A stretch of 29,786 nucleotides of DNA from Desulfobacteraceae bacterium (GTDB lineage Bacteria > Desulfobacterota > Desulfobulbia > Desulfobulbales > Desulfobulbaceae). This document shows positions 1 through 8,265 of this stretch, one piece after another; position 1 is the stretch's first letter, and each line of letters begins with the position of its first letter. The notes beneath the pieces are model-generated. The model was not told where the DNA came from and did no database searches. It saw nothing but the letters and a program-made list of their open reading frames with translations. The DNA lies in the NCBI GenBank assembly GCA_022837185.1, contig JALHJD010000002.1, positions 1-29,786 of the forward strand, given 5' to 3'. The position numbers and the translations under genes are program-made.

Positions 1-488
1 GCCGTCGCGGTACGCCTGGGCGACCTTCGGCGGCACGGTGTACACGTCCAGTCCCGCGAGCGCGGCCACCTGGGACCCTCCCTCATGCTCGCTCCGATCA
101 GGCGCGACGCGCTCCTGCCCGCCGCCCGCAGCCCCGCGAGCATCCTCTGCGTGGCCAGCGCGGCCTTCTCGCCGACGTTCCTGCCGTCGCCGAGGCCGTT
201 GTCCGCCACGAAGGCGTTCAGCCGGCCCAGGAAGACGTTCACGTAGTCCGGCCCGGACAGAATCGCGGCCAGGTAGTTCTGCCTCGCGGAAAAGCCGAGG
301 GTGAAATTGACGGGGACGCCGCCCTCGGCCAGCCCGCGGGCGCCAAGGTAGCCCGCCGGCGTGAGCGGCACCTTGACGTAGAAGCGCTCGGGGCAGACGT
401 CGTAGTAGCGTTTGCCGTAGGCGACCGTGCGTTCCACGTCGTCGGCGAGGTCCGTGTGGAGTTCGACGCTGACGTGGGCGTCGAACTG
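1..488 (-). pseudogene. transaldolase fragment, frameshifted and truncated at both ends
   Basis: Read on the minus strand, this stretch translates as the central and C-terminal part of a transaldolase (pentose phosphate pathway, transfer of a dihydroxyacetone unit). Recognisable segments are FYVKVPLTPAGYLGARG, VNFTLGFSARQNYLAA, NVFLGRLNAFVADN and SRLIGASMREG. The frame breaks near 76-77, where one base is missing; reading resumes as SQVAALAGLDVYTVPPK and runs off the left edge. At its N-terminal side the homology ends near 456-488, where a truncated lpxB begins on the other strand. GC content and third-position GC look higher than in the following genes. Homology is from recognised family sequence; whether the frameshift is real or a contig-end sequencing error cannot be decided here. 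Confidence 0.75.
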
Positions 489-1499
489 CTCTACGACGCG
501 GCTGCCCTTTCCGTGGTCGGCATCATGGAGGTGTTCAGCCATATCGGCGATATTCTGGCCGCCAGAAAGATTCTGCTCCGGGCCATGCGGGAGCGGCGCC
601 CCTCCCTGCTCGTCCTCATCGACTTCCCCGACTTCAACCTGATGCTGGCCGGCCGGGCCCGGAAGCTGGGAATTTCGGTTTTCTACTACATCAGCCCCCA
701 GGTCTGGGCCTGGCGCAAGCGAAGGGTGCACAAGATCGGCCGCCTGGCCGACCGGGTCGCCGTCATTCTGCCCTTCGAAAAGGAGTACTACCGGCGGTGC
801 GGCTACACGGTCGATTTTGTCGGCCACCCCCTGCTGGACACGGTATCGGTCACCGTATCCAGGGACAGTTTTCTGGAACGCCTGGGCATCGATCCCGGCA
901 GGACTGTGGTCGGGCTGCTGCCGGGCAGCAGGCGCAGGGAAATCGTCACCCTGCTGCCCGACTTTCTCGCCGCGGCCCGGAAACTTGCCGACGGCAGGAG
1001 CGATGACTTTGTTTTCCTCGTGCCCCGCGCTCCCACCGTTTCGGAACAGCTCCTGGAGCAAAACGGCATCAGCGCCTGCCGGGACCATCTTGATATCAGG
1101 GTCCTGTCCGAGGACCGCTACGATCTGATGGCCGCGTGTGACGGCGTTGTCGCCGCTTCAGGAACGGTGACCCTGGAACTCGCCATCCTCGGAATACCAA
1201 CGGTCGTTGCCTATCGGGTTTCCCCCCGCTCGTACCTCCTCGGCCGGCTGCTGATCAAGCTGCCGTGGTTTTCCCTTGTCAACCTGATAGCCGGCCGCAG
1301 CGTCATTCCGGAGCTTCTCCAGGATGAAGTGACGGCGGAAAACATCGCCGGCCGCCTGGAACCGCTGCTGCGCGAGGGCAGGGAGAGAACAAGAATGCGG
1401 CAGGGACTTGACGAAGTACGGAACAAACTGGGCTGCCCGGGCGCGTCCGGGCGGGCCGCCGCCATAGCCTTACGCATGATCAACGGACATGAACACTGA
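456..1499 (+). CDS. lpxB: lipid-A-disaccharide synthase LpxB, 5'-truncated
   Basis: LpxB joins UDP-2,3-diacylglucosamine and lipid X to form the lipid A disaccharide at the inner membrane (GT19 family). Family sequence begins at GVELLYDAAALSVVGIMEVF (about 477) and continues through the conserved IDFPDFNL, SPQVWAWR, VGHPLLD, GLLPGSRRREI and ASGTVTLELA segments to the C-terminus. The frame gives 347 residues against about 380 usual, and the N-terminal 55-60 residues, including the GEASGD motif, are absent. The GTG at 456 and the first few codons are antisense to the transaldolase fragment, so this is not a real start. The stop overlaps the next gene by 11 bp, indicating co-transcription. As present in this window the product would be non-functional; an intact copy is expected if the join at ~456-490 is artefactual. 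Confidence 0.9.
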   Translation: MEFDADVGVELLYDAAALSVVGIMEVFSHIGDILAARKILLRAMRERRPSLLVLIDFPDFNLMLAGRARKLGISVFYYISPQVWAWRKRRVHKIGRLADRVAVILPFEKEYYRRCGYTVDFVGHPLLDTVSVTVSRDSFLERLGIDPGRTVVGLLPGSRRREIVTLLPDFLAAARKLADGRSDDFVFLVPRAPTVSEQLLEQNGISACRDHLDIRVLSEDRYDLMAACDGVVAASGTVTLELAILGIPTVVAYRVSPRSYLLGRLLIKLPWFSLVNLIAGRSVIPELLQDEVTAENIAGRLEPLLREGRERTRMRQGLDEVRNKLGCPGASGRAAAIALRMINGHEH

Positions 1500-1770
1500 C
1501 GAACCGGTCCCCCTCCCCATTGACGGCACCCTCGACCTCCATTCCTTCCGGCCAGCGGACATCAAGCACCTTGTCCCGGACTACCTGGAGGAATGCCGCA
1601 AGGCCGGCATTTACCAGGTGCGCATCATCCACGGCAAGGGCATCGGCAATCTGCGCCGCACCGTGCACGCGGTCCTCGACCGGCTGGATTATGTCGCCGG
1701 ATACACCCTGGCCGGAGAAGACGCGGGCTCCTGGGGCGCTACCCTGGTCACGCTGCGTCCGGGCCCTTAG
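1489..1770 (+). CDS. Smr-domain protein
   Basis: A 93-residue stand-alone Smr (small MutS-related) domain. The signature is visible: LDLHSF near residues 15-20, then IIHGKGIGNLR near 46-56 followed by a hydrophobic helix. Smr domains are nucleases acting on branched or nicked DNA, or on RNA in ribosome rescue; which applies here cannot be told. The ATG lies inside the end of lpxB (11 bp overlap), so it is translationally coupled to it. The 3' end overlaps the convergent gene at 1748 by 23 bp. Many short Smr proteins have an N-terminal extension; this one is nearly the bare domain. Confidence 0.82.
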   Translation: MNTDEPVPLPIDGTLDLHSFRPADIKHLVPDYLEECRKAGIYQVRIIHGKGIGNLRRTVHAVLDRLDYVAGYTLAGEDAGSWGATLVTLRPGP

Positions 1771-2275
1771 GCCCCAACTCCTCCAGCAGCCCATGCTCGA
1801 CGCCGAGCCGGCGCACGGCCAGCATGAAGGTGGAGGGCATGGGCATGGTCCGCTCCTCCTGCAGGAAGCCGAGGGCACGGGCCCGCATCAGGGTCGGCAG
1901 CGAATTGACTCCCTCCTCGTAATCACAGAAGGTCTGCATCCGCAGGGCATCGGTCAGGCAGGGCAGCAGGTCAGGGACGTTCGCGGCCAGGCCGCGCATC
2001 TCCTCCTCCACAATGTCCATATGGCACCGGGCAAACCGCGCCGCTTCCTTGTCCGTCGCGGGCGTGCCGAAAACATCATTGACAATGCAGCCGATGAGCC
2101 GGGCATATTCGTCTCCATCCCATGCCGCGTATTTGCCGGCCAGCGCCGTTTTCAACTCGCGGAACAGGATGAGCTGCACCGTGGCGACGGCCTCGCGCAT
2201 CACCGGGATGACCCGGTTGTCGAGTTTTTCCCCTCCCTGGCCTGTTTGTTCCTGACTGCCCGGATTCCTGTTCAC
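1748..2275 (-). CDS. conserved-looking hypothetical protein
   Basis: A 175-residue protein I do not recognise. It has no signal peptide and no membrane segment, and is rich in charged residues and predicted helix. The C-terminal part includes EEGVNSLPTLMRARALGFLQ. It starts at a GTG whose bases overlap the stop of the DUF493 gene (GTGA, 4 bp), so it is the last gene of the minus-strand operon that begins at 5330. The tight coupling and a coding frame of this length support a real gene; no function can be assigned from the sequence. Confidence 0.65.
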   Translation of the reverse strand: MNRNPGSQEQTGQGGEKLDNRVIPVMREAVATVQLILFRELKTALAGKYAAWDGDEYARLIGCIVNDVFGTPATDKEAARFARCHMDIVEEEMRGLAANVPDLLPCLTDALRMQTFCDYEEGVNSLPTLMRARALGFLQEERTMPMPSTFMLAVRRLGVEHGLLEELGPKGPDAA

Positions 2276-2556
2276 AGCACAACCCTGACGGCGGGATGAC
2301 CGGCCAGCAGACGGTAGAGGGCCAGCCGCTGCTCCTCTCCATGGACGGTAAGCTCGAGATTCATGGAGACGTATCGGCCGCCGGAGCTCACATTGGCCGG
2401 CGTCAGGCTGAAGGGCTGGAGTCTGACATACTCCTCCACGGCCTTCCGGATGGCAACCTTACTCTCGCCGATTATCCTGTACTGCCAGAGGCAGGGATAA
2501 TCGATGCGGGGTTTCCGGAGACCGGAAGCCGGGCCGGATAATGGAATTTTCTTCAT
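2272..2556 (-). CDS. DUF493 (YbeD-like) protein
   Basis: A 94-residue protein of the DUF493/YbeD family: a small alpha-beta fold resembling ACT-type regulatory domains. Family features visible are an N-terminal IDYPCLWQYRIIGES strand (the family usually reads FPC...KVMG), a central helix, then SSGGRYVSMNLELTVHGEEQ and the C-terminal LYRLLAGHPAVRVVL. Its biochemical role is not established. A Shine-Dalgarno AAGGA lies 9-10 nt before the ATG. It sits 20 bp downstream of the TM2 gene and overlaps the next gene by 4 bp. Confidence 0.85.
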   Translation of the reverse strand: MKKIPLSGPASGLRKPRIDYPCLWQYRIIGESKVAIRKAVEEYVRLQPFSLTPANVSSGGRYVSMNLELTVHGEEQRLALYRLLAGHPAVRVVL

Positions 2557-2576
2557 GGTCTCATGTTCCTTTGCGG

Positions 2577-2981
2577 TCAGGCACCGCGGCGGGTGCCGTT
2601 GATAAGGGTGATCTGGTCATTAATGGTCCATAAGTCATAAATGTAGCCGATGCCGAACAACCCGGCGGTCAGCAGGTAAAGGATCCCGGTGACCCACTTG
2701 CCCATGTACATGCGATGGACGCCGAAAATGCCGAGGAAAACGAGCAGGATCCAGGCGACGGTATAGTCGACCGGACCCGGGATGAACCGAATATCGGCCT
2801 GCCGGGCCATGGAGGGCAGCAGAAAAAGATCGACGATCCAGCCGATGAAAAGGAGCCCGAGGGTGAAGAAATATATGGTGCCGGAGATGGGCTTCCCGTA
2901 ATAAAAGCGGTGGGCGCCGAGAAACCCGAATATCCAGATGAGGTACCCTATCGCCAGGTTGTGGGTCGGCTGTCTGTCCAT
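2577..2981 (-). CDS. membrane protein with two TM2 domains
   Basis: A 134-residue integral membrane protein made of two tandem TM2 domains. Each has a helix, a loop motif (GAHRFYYGK at residues 22-30, GVHRMYMGK at 87-95) and a second helix ending in an acidic residue (WIVDLFLLP, YIYDLWTI). TM2 proteins are of unclear function. The ATG is preceded by a strong GGAGG at 7 nt spacing, which fixes the start. The first 34 bp overlap the end of nagZ, so the two genes are coupled. The internal duplication is clear by eye, with about 55-60 residues between equivalent positions. Confidence 0.88.
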   Translation of the reverse strand: MDRQPTHNLAIGYLIWIFGFLGAHRFYYGKPISGTIYFFTLGLLFIGWIVDLFLLPSMARQADIRFIPGPVDYTVAWILLVFLGIFGVHRMYMGKWVTGILYLLTAGLFGIGYIYDLWTINDQITLINGTRRGA

Positions 2982-4021
2982 GCAATTCCTCCGGCTATTT
3001 TTTCCTTGAGCACGGCGATGCGCCGCAGTGAGGCGGCCACCCGCTCCACGTCGATTCTCTTTTCGTCCAGCAGTCGTTCCACGGCCTTTATCCCCCTGGT
3101 CACCGCATCCGTTTCCCTGATCAGGTTGTTGCCGACCAGGAGCAGGTCCACTCCGGCAAGGACCGCCAGGCGGACGGCCTCTTCAAAGCCCCACCTGCTG
3201 CTGATCGCCTTCATCTGCAGGTCGTCGGAAACGACCACCCCGTCAAAACCGAGCCTGCCGCGGAGCAGGCCGTTGATCACCGGCCCGGACAAGGTGGCCG
3301 GATACGCCCGGCTGTCAAGCCGGCGGTTGACCAGGTGCGCGGTCATCACCGCGTCGGCGAGGCCGGCGGCAAAAAGCCCGGCAAAGGGCGCAAGCTCTAC
3401 CTCCCCCCATTGCCCGGTAACATCGACAAAACCCAGATGCGAATCAGCCGCGGCGCTGCCGTGGCCGGGAAAATGCTTCAGGCAGCAGGCGACCCCCCGG
3501 TCGTGATGGGCCCGGATGAACGCCGCCGCCTGGGTGACCACCCGTTCGACCTCCCTGCCGAAGCTGCGGCCGTACCGGCCGATTATCGGGTTCTCCGGGT
3601 TCAGGTCGAGATCGACCACCGGGGCCAGGTTCAGGTTTAAGCCGCATTGCGCCAGGCTGGAGGCGATGGCCCCGGCCCTCCGGTAGGTCTCCCCGCTCTC
3701 ATCCGCATCCCCGAGCTGCCTGGCGCTGACCGTGGGCGGGAAGCCGTCTTCTTCCTTGAGCCGGCACACCCCGCCTCCTTCCTGGTCCGTGGCGACCAGC
3801 AGGGGGATTTCGGCATAGCCCTGCAGGGTGGCAGTCAGTCGGGCAAGCTGCTCCGGCGAGGCAATATTCTGCCGGGTCCCGTCAACGTTGCGGTCAAACA
3901 GGATGACGCCGCCCAGCCGGTCACGGCTGATCGCCTCGGCGATCGGGTGGCCCCGGTCCGCCTCGAGCCCGTCAAAACCGACCAGAAACATCTGGCCGAT
4001 GTTGAAACGGCGGCCGCCCAT
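2948..4021 (-). CDS. nagZ: beta-N-acetylhexosaminidase NagZ (GH3)
   Basis: A 357-residue glycoside hydrolase family 3 enzyme that removes N-acetylglucosamine from muropeptides during peptidoglycan recycling in the cytoplasm. Diagnostic motifs are VATDQEGGGVCRL (residues 77-89), CLKHFPGHGSAAADSHLG (180-197, the GH3 NagZ loop with the general acid/base His/Asp pair) and GVVVSDDLQMKAI (261-273, carrying the catalytic Asp nucleophile). Length matches the family and there is no signal peptide, consistent with cytoplasmic location. It starts 1 bp after the DUF401 permease stop and overlaps the TM2 gene, so it lies mid-operon. No AmpC/AmpR genes are in the window, so a beta-lactamase link is not supported here. 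Confidence 0.94.
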   Translation of the reverse strand: MGGRRFNIGQMFLVGFDGLEADRGHPIAEAISRDRLGGVILFDRNVDGTRQNIASPEQLARLTATLQGYAEIPLLVATDQEGGGVCRLKEEDGFPPTVSARQLGDADESGETYRRAGAIASSLAQCGLNLNLAPVVDLDLNPENPIIGRYGRSFGREVERVVTQAAAFIRAHHDRGVACCLKHFPGHGSAAADSHLGFVDVTGQWGEVELAPFAGLFAAGLADAVMTAHLVNRRLDSRAYPATLSGPVINGLLRGRLGFDGVVVSDDLQMKAISSRWGFEEAVRLAVLAGVDLLLVGNNLIRETDAVTRGIKAVERLLDEKRIDVERVAASLRRIAVLKEKIAGGIAWTDSRPTTWR

Positions 4022-4022
4022 G

Positions 4023-5330
4023 TCACACCCCCGCCAGGCGGAGAAAGATATGCATCGCTATCCCCCATCCGGCGACGGCCAGCACGCAGGGCATCAGATA
4101 GACGTAGGAGGGGACCAGGTCGCAGACGAAATAGCGCCGGGTCAGCACATAGCAGAGATGGACCGGGGACAGCATCATGCCGACGTACCCCATGCTGAAG
4201 GCCAGGACCAGCACCGAAGCCTGGGAAAGCTGGGCGTTGACCGATATCAGCCCCACCACCAGGGGGAAGGCCGGTCCGGCGAATCCGATGGCGATGCCCG
4301 TTACCAGGCCGGCAAGAAAGGGCAGGAAGCCGACCACGAACTCGACCGGAATCATCGAGGCGTCGAGTTGGCGGCCCGCTTCCGGCAGCAGTCCCGAGGC
4401 GTCAAGCATGGCCTGGAAAACCATGACCCCGCCCAGGGTGAACACCACGTTGGCGGTCTTGCGCGAAAAAATATGGGAAAACATGCGGAAGCCGTTGTCC
4501 GCCCTGCTGGCGAAAGCGATCAGCAGCAGGCTGATTCCCAGCCCGATCAGCATCGCCAGCAGCTTATCGGTGGTGGGAGAAGCCTGGGGCAGGAGCATCC
4601 TGACCCACCCGGGAAGCAGCAGCGTACAGAGGACGACAATGACCAGCGGGGCCATGACCATCGACAGACGGTTGCCGCCGCCCTGCTCTTCCGGGGCTTC
4701 CTCGGCAAGGTGCGGAATATGGCGCCGCAGAATGAAGTACCAGCCGGCAAGCAGGCTGACAAGCGTGAACGGGACCTGCAGGGAAAAAAACTGCCAGGTT
4801 TTCAGGCTGAAAATGGACAGGGTGACGATGACCACCGGATAGAGGGGCCACCAGTATTCGAAAACATGACGGAACCAGTAGTTGACCGACGCCTTCCAGG
4901 CGGGCGGGAGATCCTTTTCGCGCAGGGTCTCACCGACCAGGGGAGCGGAGAAGAGAGCGCCGCCGGGCATGGGCACCAGGCCGATGGACGCCGGGATCAG
5001 GACCAGGCTCAAAGCCCGGCCGTGGCGGCCGCCGAGCTTCCTCGATGCGGTCAGGATCGCCCGGGAGTTCGGCTCATGGGCCATGAAATAACCGAACTCA
5101 AGGATCAGGGTGATATTGAACACCAGGAGCCACAGTTCGGGCCGGCCCAGGGAAAGGCCGAGGTCGGTCAACACCGCGCCCCCCCCTTTTCCTGCCCAGA
5201 CATCAACCGCGAGTCCGCCCCCGACAAGCCCGATGCCCAGCGGGACGCGGATCCGGTCCGCGGCCAGAATGAGGACAAAGACCAGCAGGATCTTGAGCAC
5301 CGGAGAGACATTGAAAAGCAGATCAATCAT
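4023..5330 (-). CDS. DUF401 family membrane permease
   Basis: A polytopic membrane protein of about 435 residues with roughly ten hydrophobic segments, resembling DUF401, a group related to CitMHS/GntP-type organic anion permeases. A recognisable family stretch is LIPASIGLVPMPGGALFSAP, a re-entrant-loop-like Pro/Gly-rich motif, followed by NYWFRHVFEYWWPLYPV. The substrate is unknown. I place the start at MIDLLFNVSP (5330), where membrane sequence begins; the frame is open further upstream to 5411 with alternative starts at 5363 and 5411, and none has a clear Shine-Dalgarno. It is the first gene of the operon with nagZ (1 bp gap), which makes a cell-wall-derived substrate conceivable, but that is only inference. 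Confidence 0.82.
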   Translation of the reverse strand: MIDLLFNVSPVLKILLVFVLILAADRIRVPLGIGLVGGGLAVDVWAGKGGGAVLTDLGLSLGRPELWLLVFNITLILEFGYFMAHEPNSRAILTASRKLGGRHGRALSLVLIPASIGLVPMPGGALFSAPLVGETLREKDLPPAWKASVNYWFRHVFEYWWPLYPVVIVTLSIFSLKTWQFFSLQVPFTLVSLLAGWYFILRRHIPHLAEEAPEEQGGGNRLSMVMAPLVIVVLCTLLLPGWVRMLLPQASPTTDKLLAMLIGLGISLLLIAFASRADNGFRMFSHIFSRKTANVVFTLGGVMVFQAMLDASGLLPEAGRQLDASMIPVEFVVGFLPFLAGLVTGIAIGFAGPAFPLVVGLISVNAQLSQASVLVLAFSMGYVGMMLSPVHLCYVLTRRYFVCDLVPSYVYLMPCVLAVAGWGIAMHIFLRLAGV

Positions 5331-5446
5331 GGTTGCCGGCCGCAGGGAATAACAGGCGGGCATGCCGCCGGGAGACAAGTCCCGTTCTCCCGGGGACCGG
5401 CCGTCCACCAAGTGACAGAGCGGTCAAAAGCGGGGTGCGGTGCAAA

Positions 5447-5854
5447 TTATCCGGCCTGCACGGCAATGACCAGCGGGATGGAATGACAGCTCCTGTCCAG
5501 CTGGCGCGTCGGCTCGAGCCGCCAATCGGAACAGACCGCCTGGCCGGGAAGCCTTTTCTCGATCTCCCGCACCACCCCCTTGAGGTTGATGACCGGATGC
5601 CGGGCGAAGACCTGGGGCAGCCCGTAGGTCAGGCTGCAGACAAGGCAGCAGCCCGGCCTCTCATGCAGTTCAAGGTTGAAGCGCAAGGTCGAGGAATTCC
5701 TGTCATAGCCGTCAAACCTGAGCCTGATATCGTAGGAGCCTTCGGAGGGGTCGCCGAACAGGGCCTCGAAAAATTCATCGGACCGTGCGGCGGGAAAAAT
5801 GGCCTCCAGCACGTCGTCGGTAAATGTATCCATCAGCGTCCGGGTATCCATCAT
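5447..5854 (-). CDS. conserved hypothetical protein
   Basis: A 135-residue soluble protein without a signal peptide. It begins with a helical segment (TFTDDVLEAIFPAARSDEFF), followed by a beta-rich part with YDIRLRFDGYD, a cysteine pair in GCCLVCSLTYGLPQVF and a HPVINLKGVVREIE helix. I recall similar proteins in Desulfobulbales and Desulfuromonadales genomes under uninformative or misleading names, but could not check this. The gene is divergent from the helicase gene, with 209 bp between them, and the coding frame is clean. Start could be either Met of the MM pair. Confidence 0.65.
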   Translation of the reverse strand: MMDTRTLMDTFTDDVLEAIFPAARSDEFFEALFGDPSEGSYDIRLRFDGYDRNSSTLRFNLELHERPGCCLVCSLTYGLPQVFARHPVINLKGVVREIEKRLPGQAVCSDWRLEPTRQLDRSCHSIPLVIAVQAG

Positions 5855-6046
5855 TGTCTCTGCACCGTTTCATGAAAGTGTCTGTTGCGCGTGCAGCGAT
5901 TCTACTCACAGCCGCCGCCTCTGTCAACATGGCGGATCACGAAAAACCGCGCCGCCGGAAGCCGGCCCCGGCAAGTCGCTGCTTCCTCCGGCACGGCGGC
6001 CCCGTCCCTGCCGCCGGTTTATCATCGTTGCGCCTGCACCGCCACT

Positions 6047-6065
6047 ATGGTACAACCTGTACCAT
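6047..6065. promoter_or_regulatory. perfect 8-bp inverted repeat over the helicase start codon
   Basis: ATGGTACA-ACC-TGTACCAT is a perfect inverted repeat with a 3-nt centre. Its right arm includes the AT of the proposed ATG at 6064. It could be an operator or an mRNA hairpin hiding the start codon. No Shine-Dalgarno is visible upstream of 6064. Function is not shown. Confidence 0.4.
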
Positions 6066-8259
6066 GCAGCACGAACTTTTTGCCGATGGCGGGGGTCCTC
6101 CACACCGGCACACTTCACCGATCAACAGGGACAATCTCAACGAGGCCCAGTACGAGGCGGTCACCCACGGCGGCGGCCCCCTGCTGGTGATCGCCGGCGC
6201 CGGCAGCGGCAAGACCAGAACCCTGGTCTACCGGGTCGCCCATCTCATCGAACGGGGGGTCGCCCCGGAGACCATCCTCCTGCTGACCTTTACCCGCCGG
6301 GCGGCCCAGGAGATGCTCTGGCGCGCCGCCCGGATAGCCGATCAGTCATGCCGCCTGGTCGTCGGCGGGACCTTCCATGCCACGGCCAACCTGCTCCTGC
6401 GCCGTCACGGCCACCTCATCGGGTTCAGCCCCGGCTTCACCATCATAGACAGAGGGGACGCCGAGGGCATCGTCAACCTCATCAAAACCTCGCTCGGACT
6501 GTCCGGACCGGGAAAACGCTTTCCCTCGAAAAGAATGGTCATGAACATCCTGAGCGGCTCCATCAACAAGTCGCGCCCCATCGAGGAACTGGTCTATGAC
6601 CAGCACCTCCACCTGTCGGAATTCATCGAGGACCTGTACAAGATCAGGGACCACTACGCCCGCTTCAAGCTCGATCACGGCCTGATGGACTACGACGACC
6701 TGCTGGTCAACTGGCACCGCCTGCTGACGGAGTCGGAGGAAGCCCGGCTCGAGATCACCTCCCGCTTCACCCATCTGCTCATCGATGAATACCAGGACAC
6801 CAACCTCATGCAGGCTGAAATTGTCCGGCTGCTGGCCCACGGGCACGACAACGTGATGGTGGTCGGCGACGACGCCCAGTCCATCTACAGCTTCCGCGGG
6901 GCCGATTTTTACAATATCATGCGCTTTCCGGAACAGTTTCCCGGCACCAGAATCATCAAGCTGGAGGAAAATTACCGCTCCACCCAGCCCATCCTCAGCC
7001 TGACCAACTCGATCATCGCCTGCGCCGAGGAAAAGTTCACCAAGAACCTCTTTACCTCCGCCACCGGGGGCGAGCGGCCCCTTCTCCATGTTGCCCGCAA
7101 CGAGGCGGCCGAGGCCCGCTTTATCGTCGACACGATCAAGCAGCTAACCGGCTCCGGAACCCCCCTGCCCGAGATCGCCGTCCTGTTCCGCTCCGGCTAT
7201 CATTCCTACAAGCTGGAAATGGAACTGACCAGCAGCTACATCGAATTTGAGAAACGGGGGGGCCTCAAGCTGACTGAATCGGCCCACATCAAGGATGTGC
7301 TGTCCTTTTTCCGGATCCTGGTCAATCCCTGGGACAACATGTCGTGGAACCGCATCCTGCTCCAGTTGGACAAGGTCGGCCCCAAGACCGTCCAGAAAAT
7401 CCTGGCATCGATTCGGGGCAGCAGCGACCCTTTGCGGGCGCTGGCCTCATATACGGCCGCCCCGGCCTGGCGCCAGGGTTTCAACAAACTCATCGCCCTG
7501 CTCGGCAGCCTGCAGCGGGAAGACCTCACCCCGGCCGCCCTGTCCGATCTAATCATGGAATACTACGAGCCGATTTTTGAAAAAATCTATTATGACGATT
7601 ACCCCAAACGGCGGAAAGAGCTGGAGCAGCTCCAGGCCCTGGCCTCAAGCTACGGCGATGTGAGGTCCTTTGTCGACGACACCGCCCTGGACCCGCCGGA
7701 AAGCGGACAGGATGCCGGCGGCGGCGAAAAGGGGGACCGCCTGATCCTCTCGACCATCCACTCGGCCAAGGGTCTGGAATGGGACGTGGTTTTTGTCCTC
7801 GGCCTGGCCGAGGGCCGTTTCCCACATCAGAGCGCGGTGCCGGGGGAACAGTGGGAAGAGGAACGAAGACTGCTCTACGTCGCCGCAACCCGGGCCAGGA
7901 AAAACCTCTACCTGAGCTGGCCTCGGGAACTGGTGACCCCGGACCGCAAGGTCATCCGGACGATGATGTCCCCGTTTCTGAGGGAAATCAACCCCGGACT
8001 CTACGAAAAGAAAGAAGGCGAGCCGGATTTCCCCGGCTCTTCCCATGCCGGCCCTCCGCTCCGGGAGGAGCCTGTTCATTCCCTGCGCCGCGGCACCCCG
8101 GCGGCGGACCTGGCCGTCGGCCTGGTCGTTCAGCACCCCTTTTTCGGCCGAGGCCGGATCAAACATCTCCCCGGCCCCCGCAGGGTTGAGGTGGCCTTTG
8201 ACCGGCACGGCGACAAAATCCTTCATCTTGACTACGCCCGGCTGGAAATCATCGGCTGA
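6064..8259 (+). CDS. pcrA: ATP-dependent DNA helicase, PcrA/UvrD type
   Basis: Superfamily 1A 3'-5' helicase of about 731 residues, acting in repair and in clearing stalled complexes. Motifs in order: NEAQYEAV Q-motif (26-33), IAGAGSGKT Walker A (43-51), LLTFTRRAA (Ia), LLIDEYQDTN Walker B, VVGDDAQSIYSFRGA (III), LEENYRS (IV), STIHSAKGLEWDVVFV (V) and LLYVAATRARKNLYL (VI). The last ~50 residues (VGLVVQHPFFGRGRI ... VEVAFDRHGDKILHLDYARLEII) form the Tudor-like C-terminal domain of PcrA/UvrD that contacts RNA polymerase. I start at 6064 just before conserved sequence; the frame is open upstream to 5824 with another ATG at 5929. folC follows after 6 bp, suggesting one operon. Confidence 0.93.
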   Translation: MQHELFADGGGPPHRHTSPINRDNLNEAQYEAVTHGGGPLLVIAGAGSGKTRTLVYRVAHLIERGVAPETILLLTFTRRAAQEMLWRAARIADQSCRLVVGGTFHATANLLLRRHGHLIGFSPGFTIIDRGDAEGIVNLIKTSLGLSGPGKRFPSKRMVMNILSGSINKSRPIEELVYDQHLHLSEFIEDLYKIRDHYARFKLDHGLMDYDDLLVNWHRLLTESEEARLEITSRFTHLLIDEYQDTNLMQAEIVRLLAHGHDNVMVVGDDAQSIYSFRGADFYNIMRFPEQFPGTRIIKLEENYRSTQPILSLTNSIIACAEEKFTKNLFTSATGGERPLLHVARNEAAEARFIVDTIKQLTGSGTPLPEIAVLFRSGYHSYKLEMELTSSYIEFEKRGGLKLTESAHIKDVLSFFRILVNPWDNMSWNRILLQLDKVGPKTVQKILASIRGSSDPLRALASYTAAPAWRQGFNKLIALLGSLQREDLTPAALSDLIMEYYEPIFEKIYYDDYPKRRKELEQLQALASSYGDVRSFVDDTALDPPESGQDAGGGEKGDRLILSTIHSAKGLEWDVVFVLGLAEGRFPHQSAVPGEQWEEERRLLYVAATRARKNLYLSWPRELVTPDRKVIRTMMSPFLREINPGLYEKKEGEPDFPGSSHAGPPLREEPVHSLRRGTPAADLAVGLVVQHPFFGRGRIKHLPGPRRVEVAFDRHGDKILHLDYARLEIIG

Positions 8260-8265
8260 CCCGAT

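Noticed and set aside
3828..5486. A 552-codon open frame antisense to nagZ and the DUF401 permease
   Set aside because: Extreme Gln/Asp/Arg-rich composition typical of an antisense frame over membrane-protein codons; no domain is recognisable.
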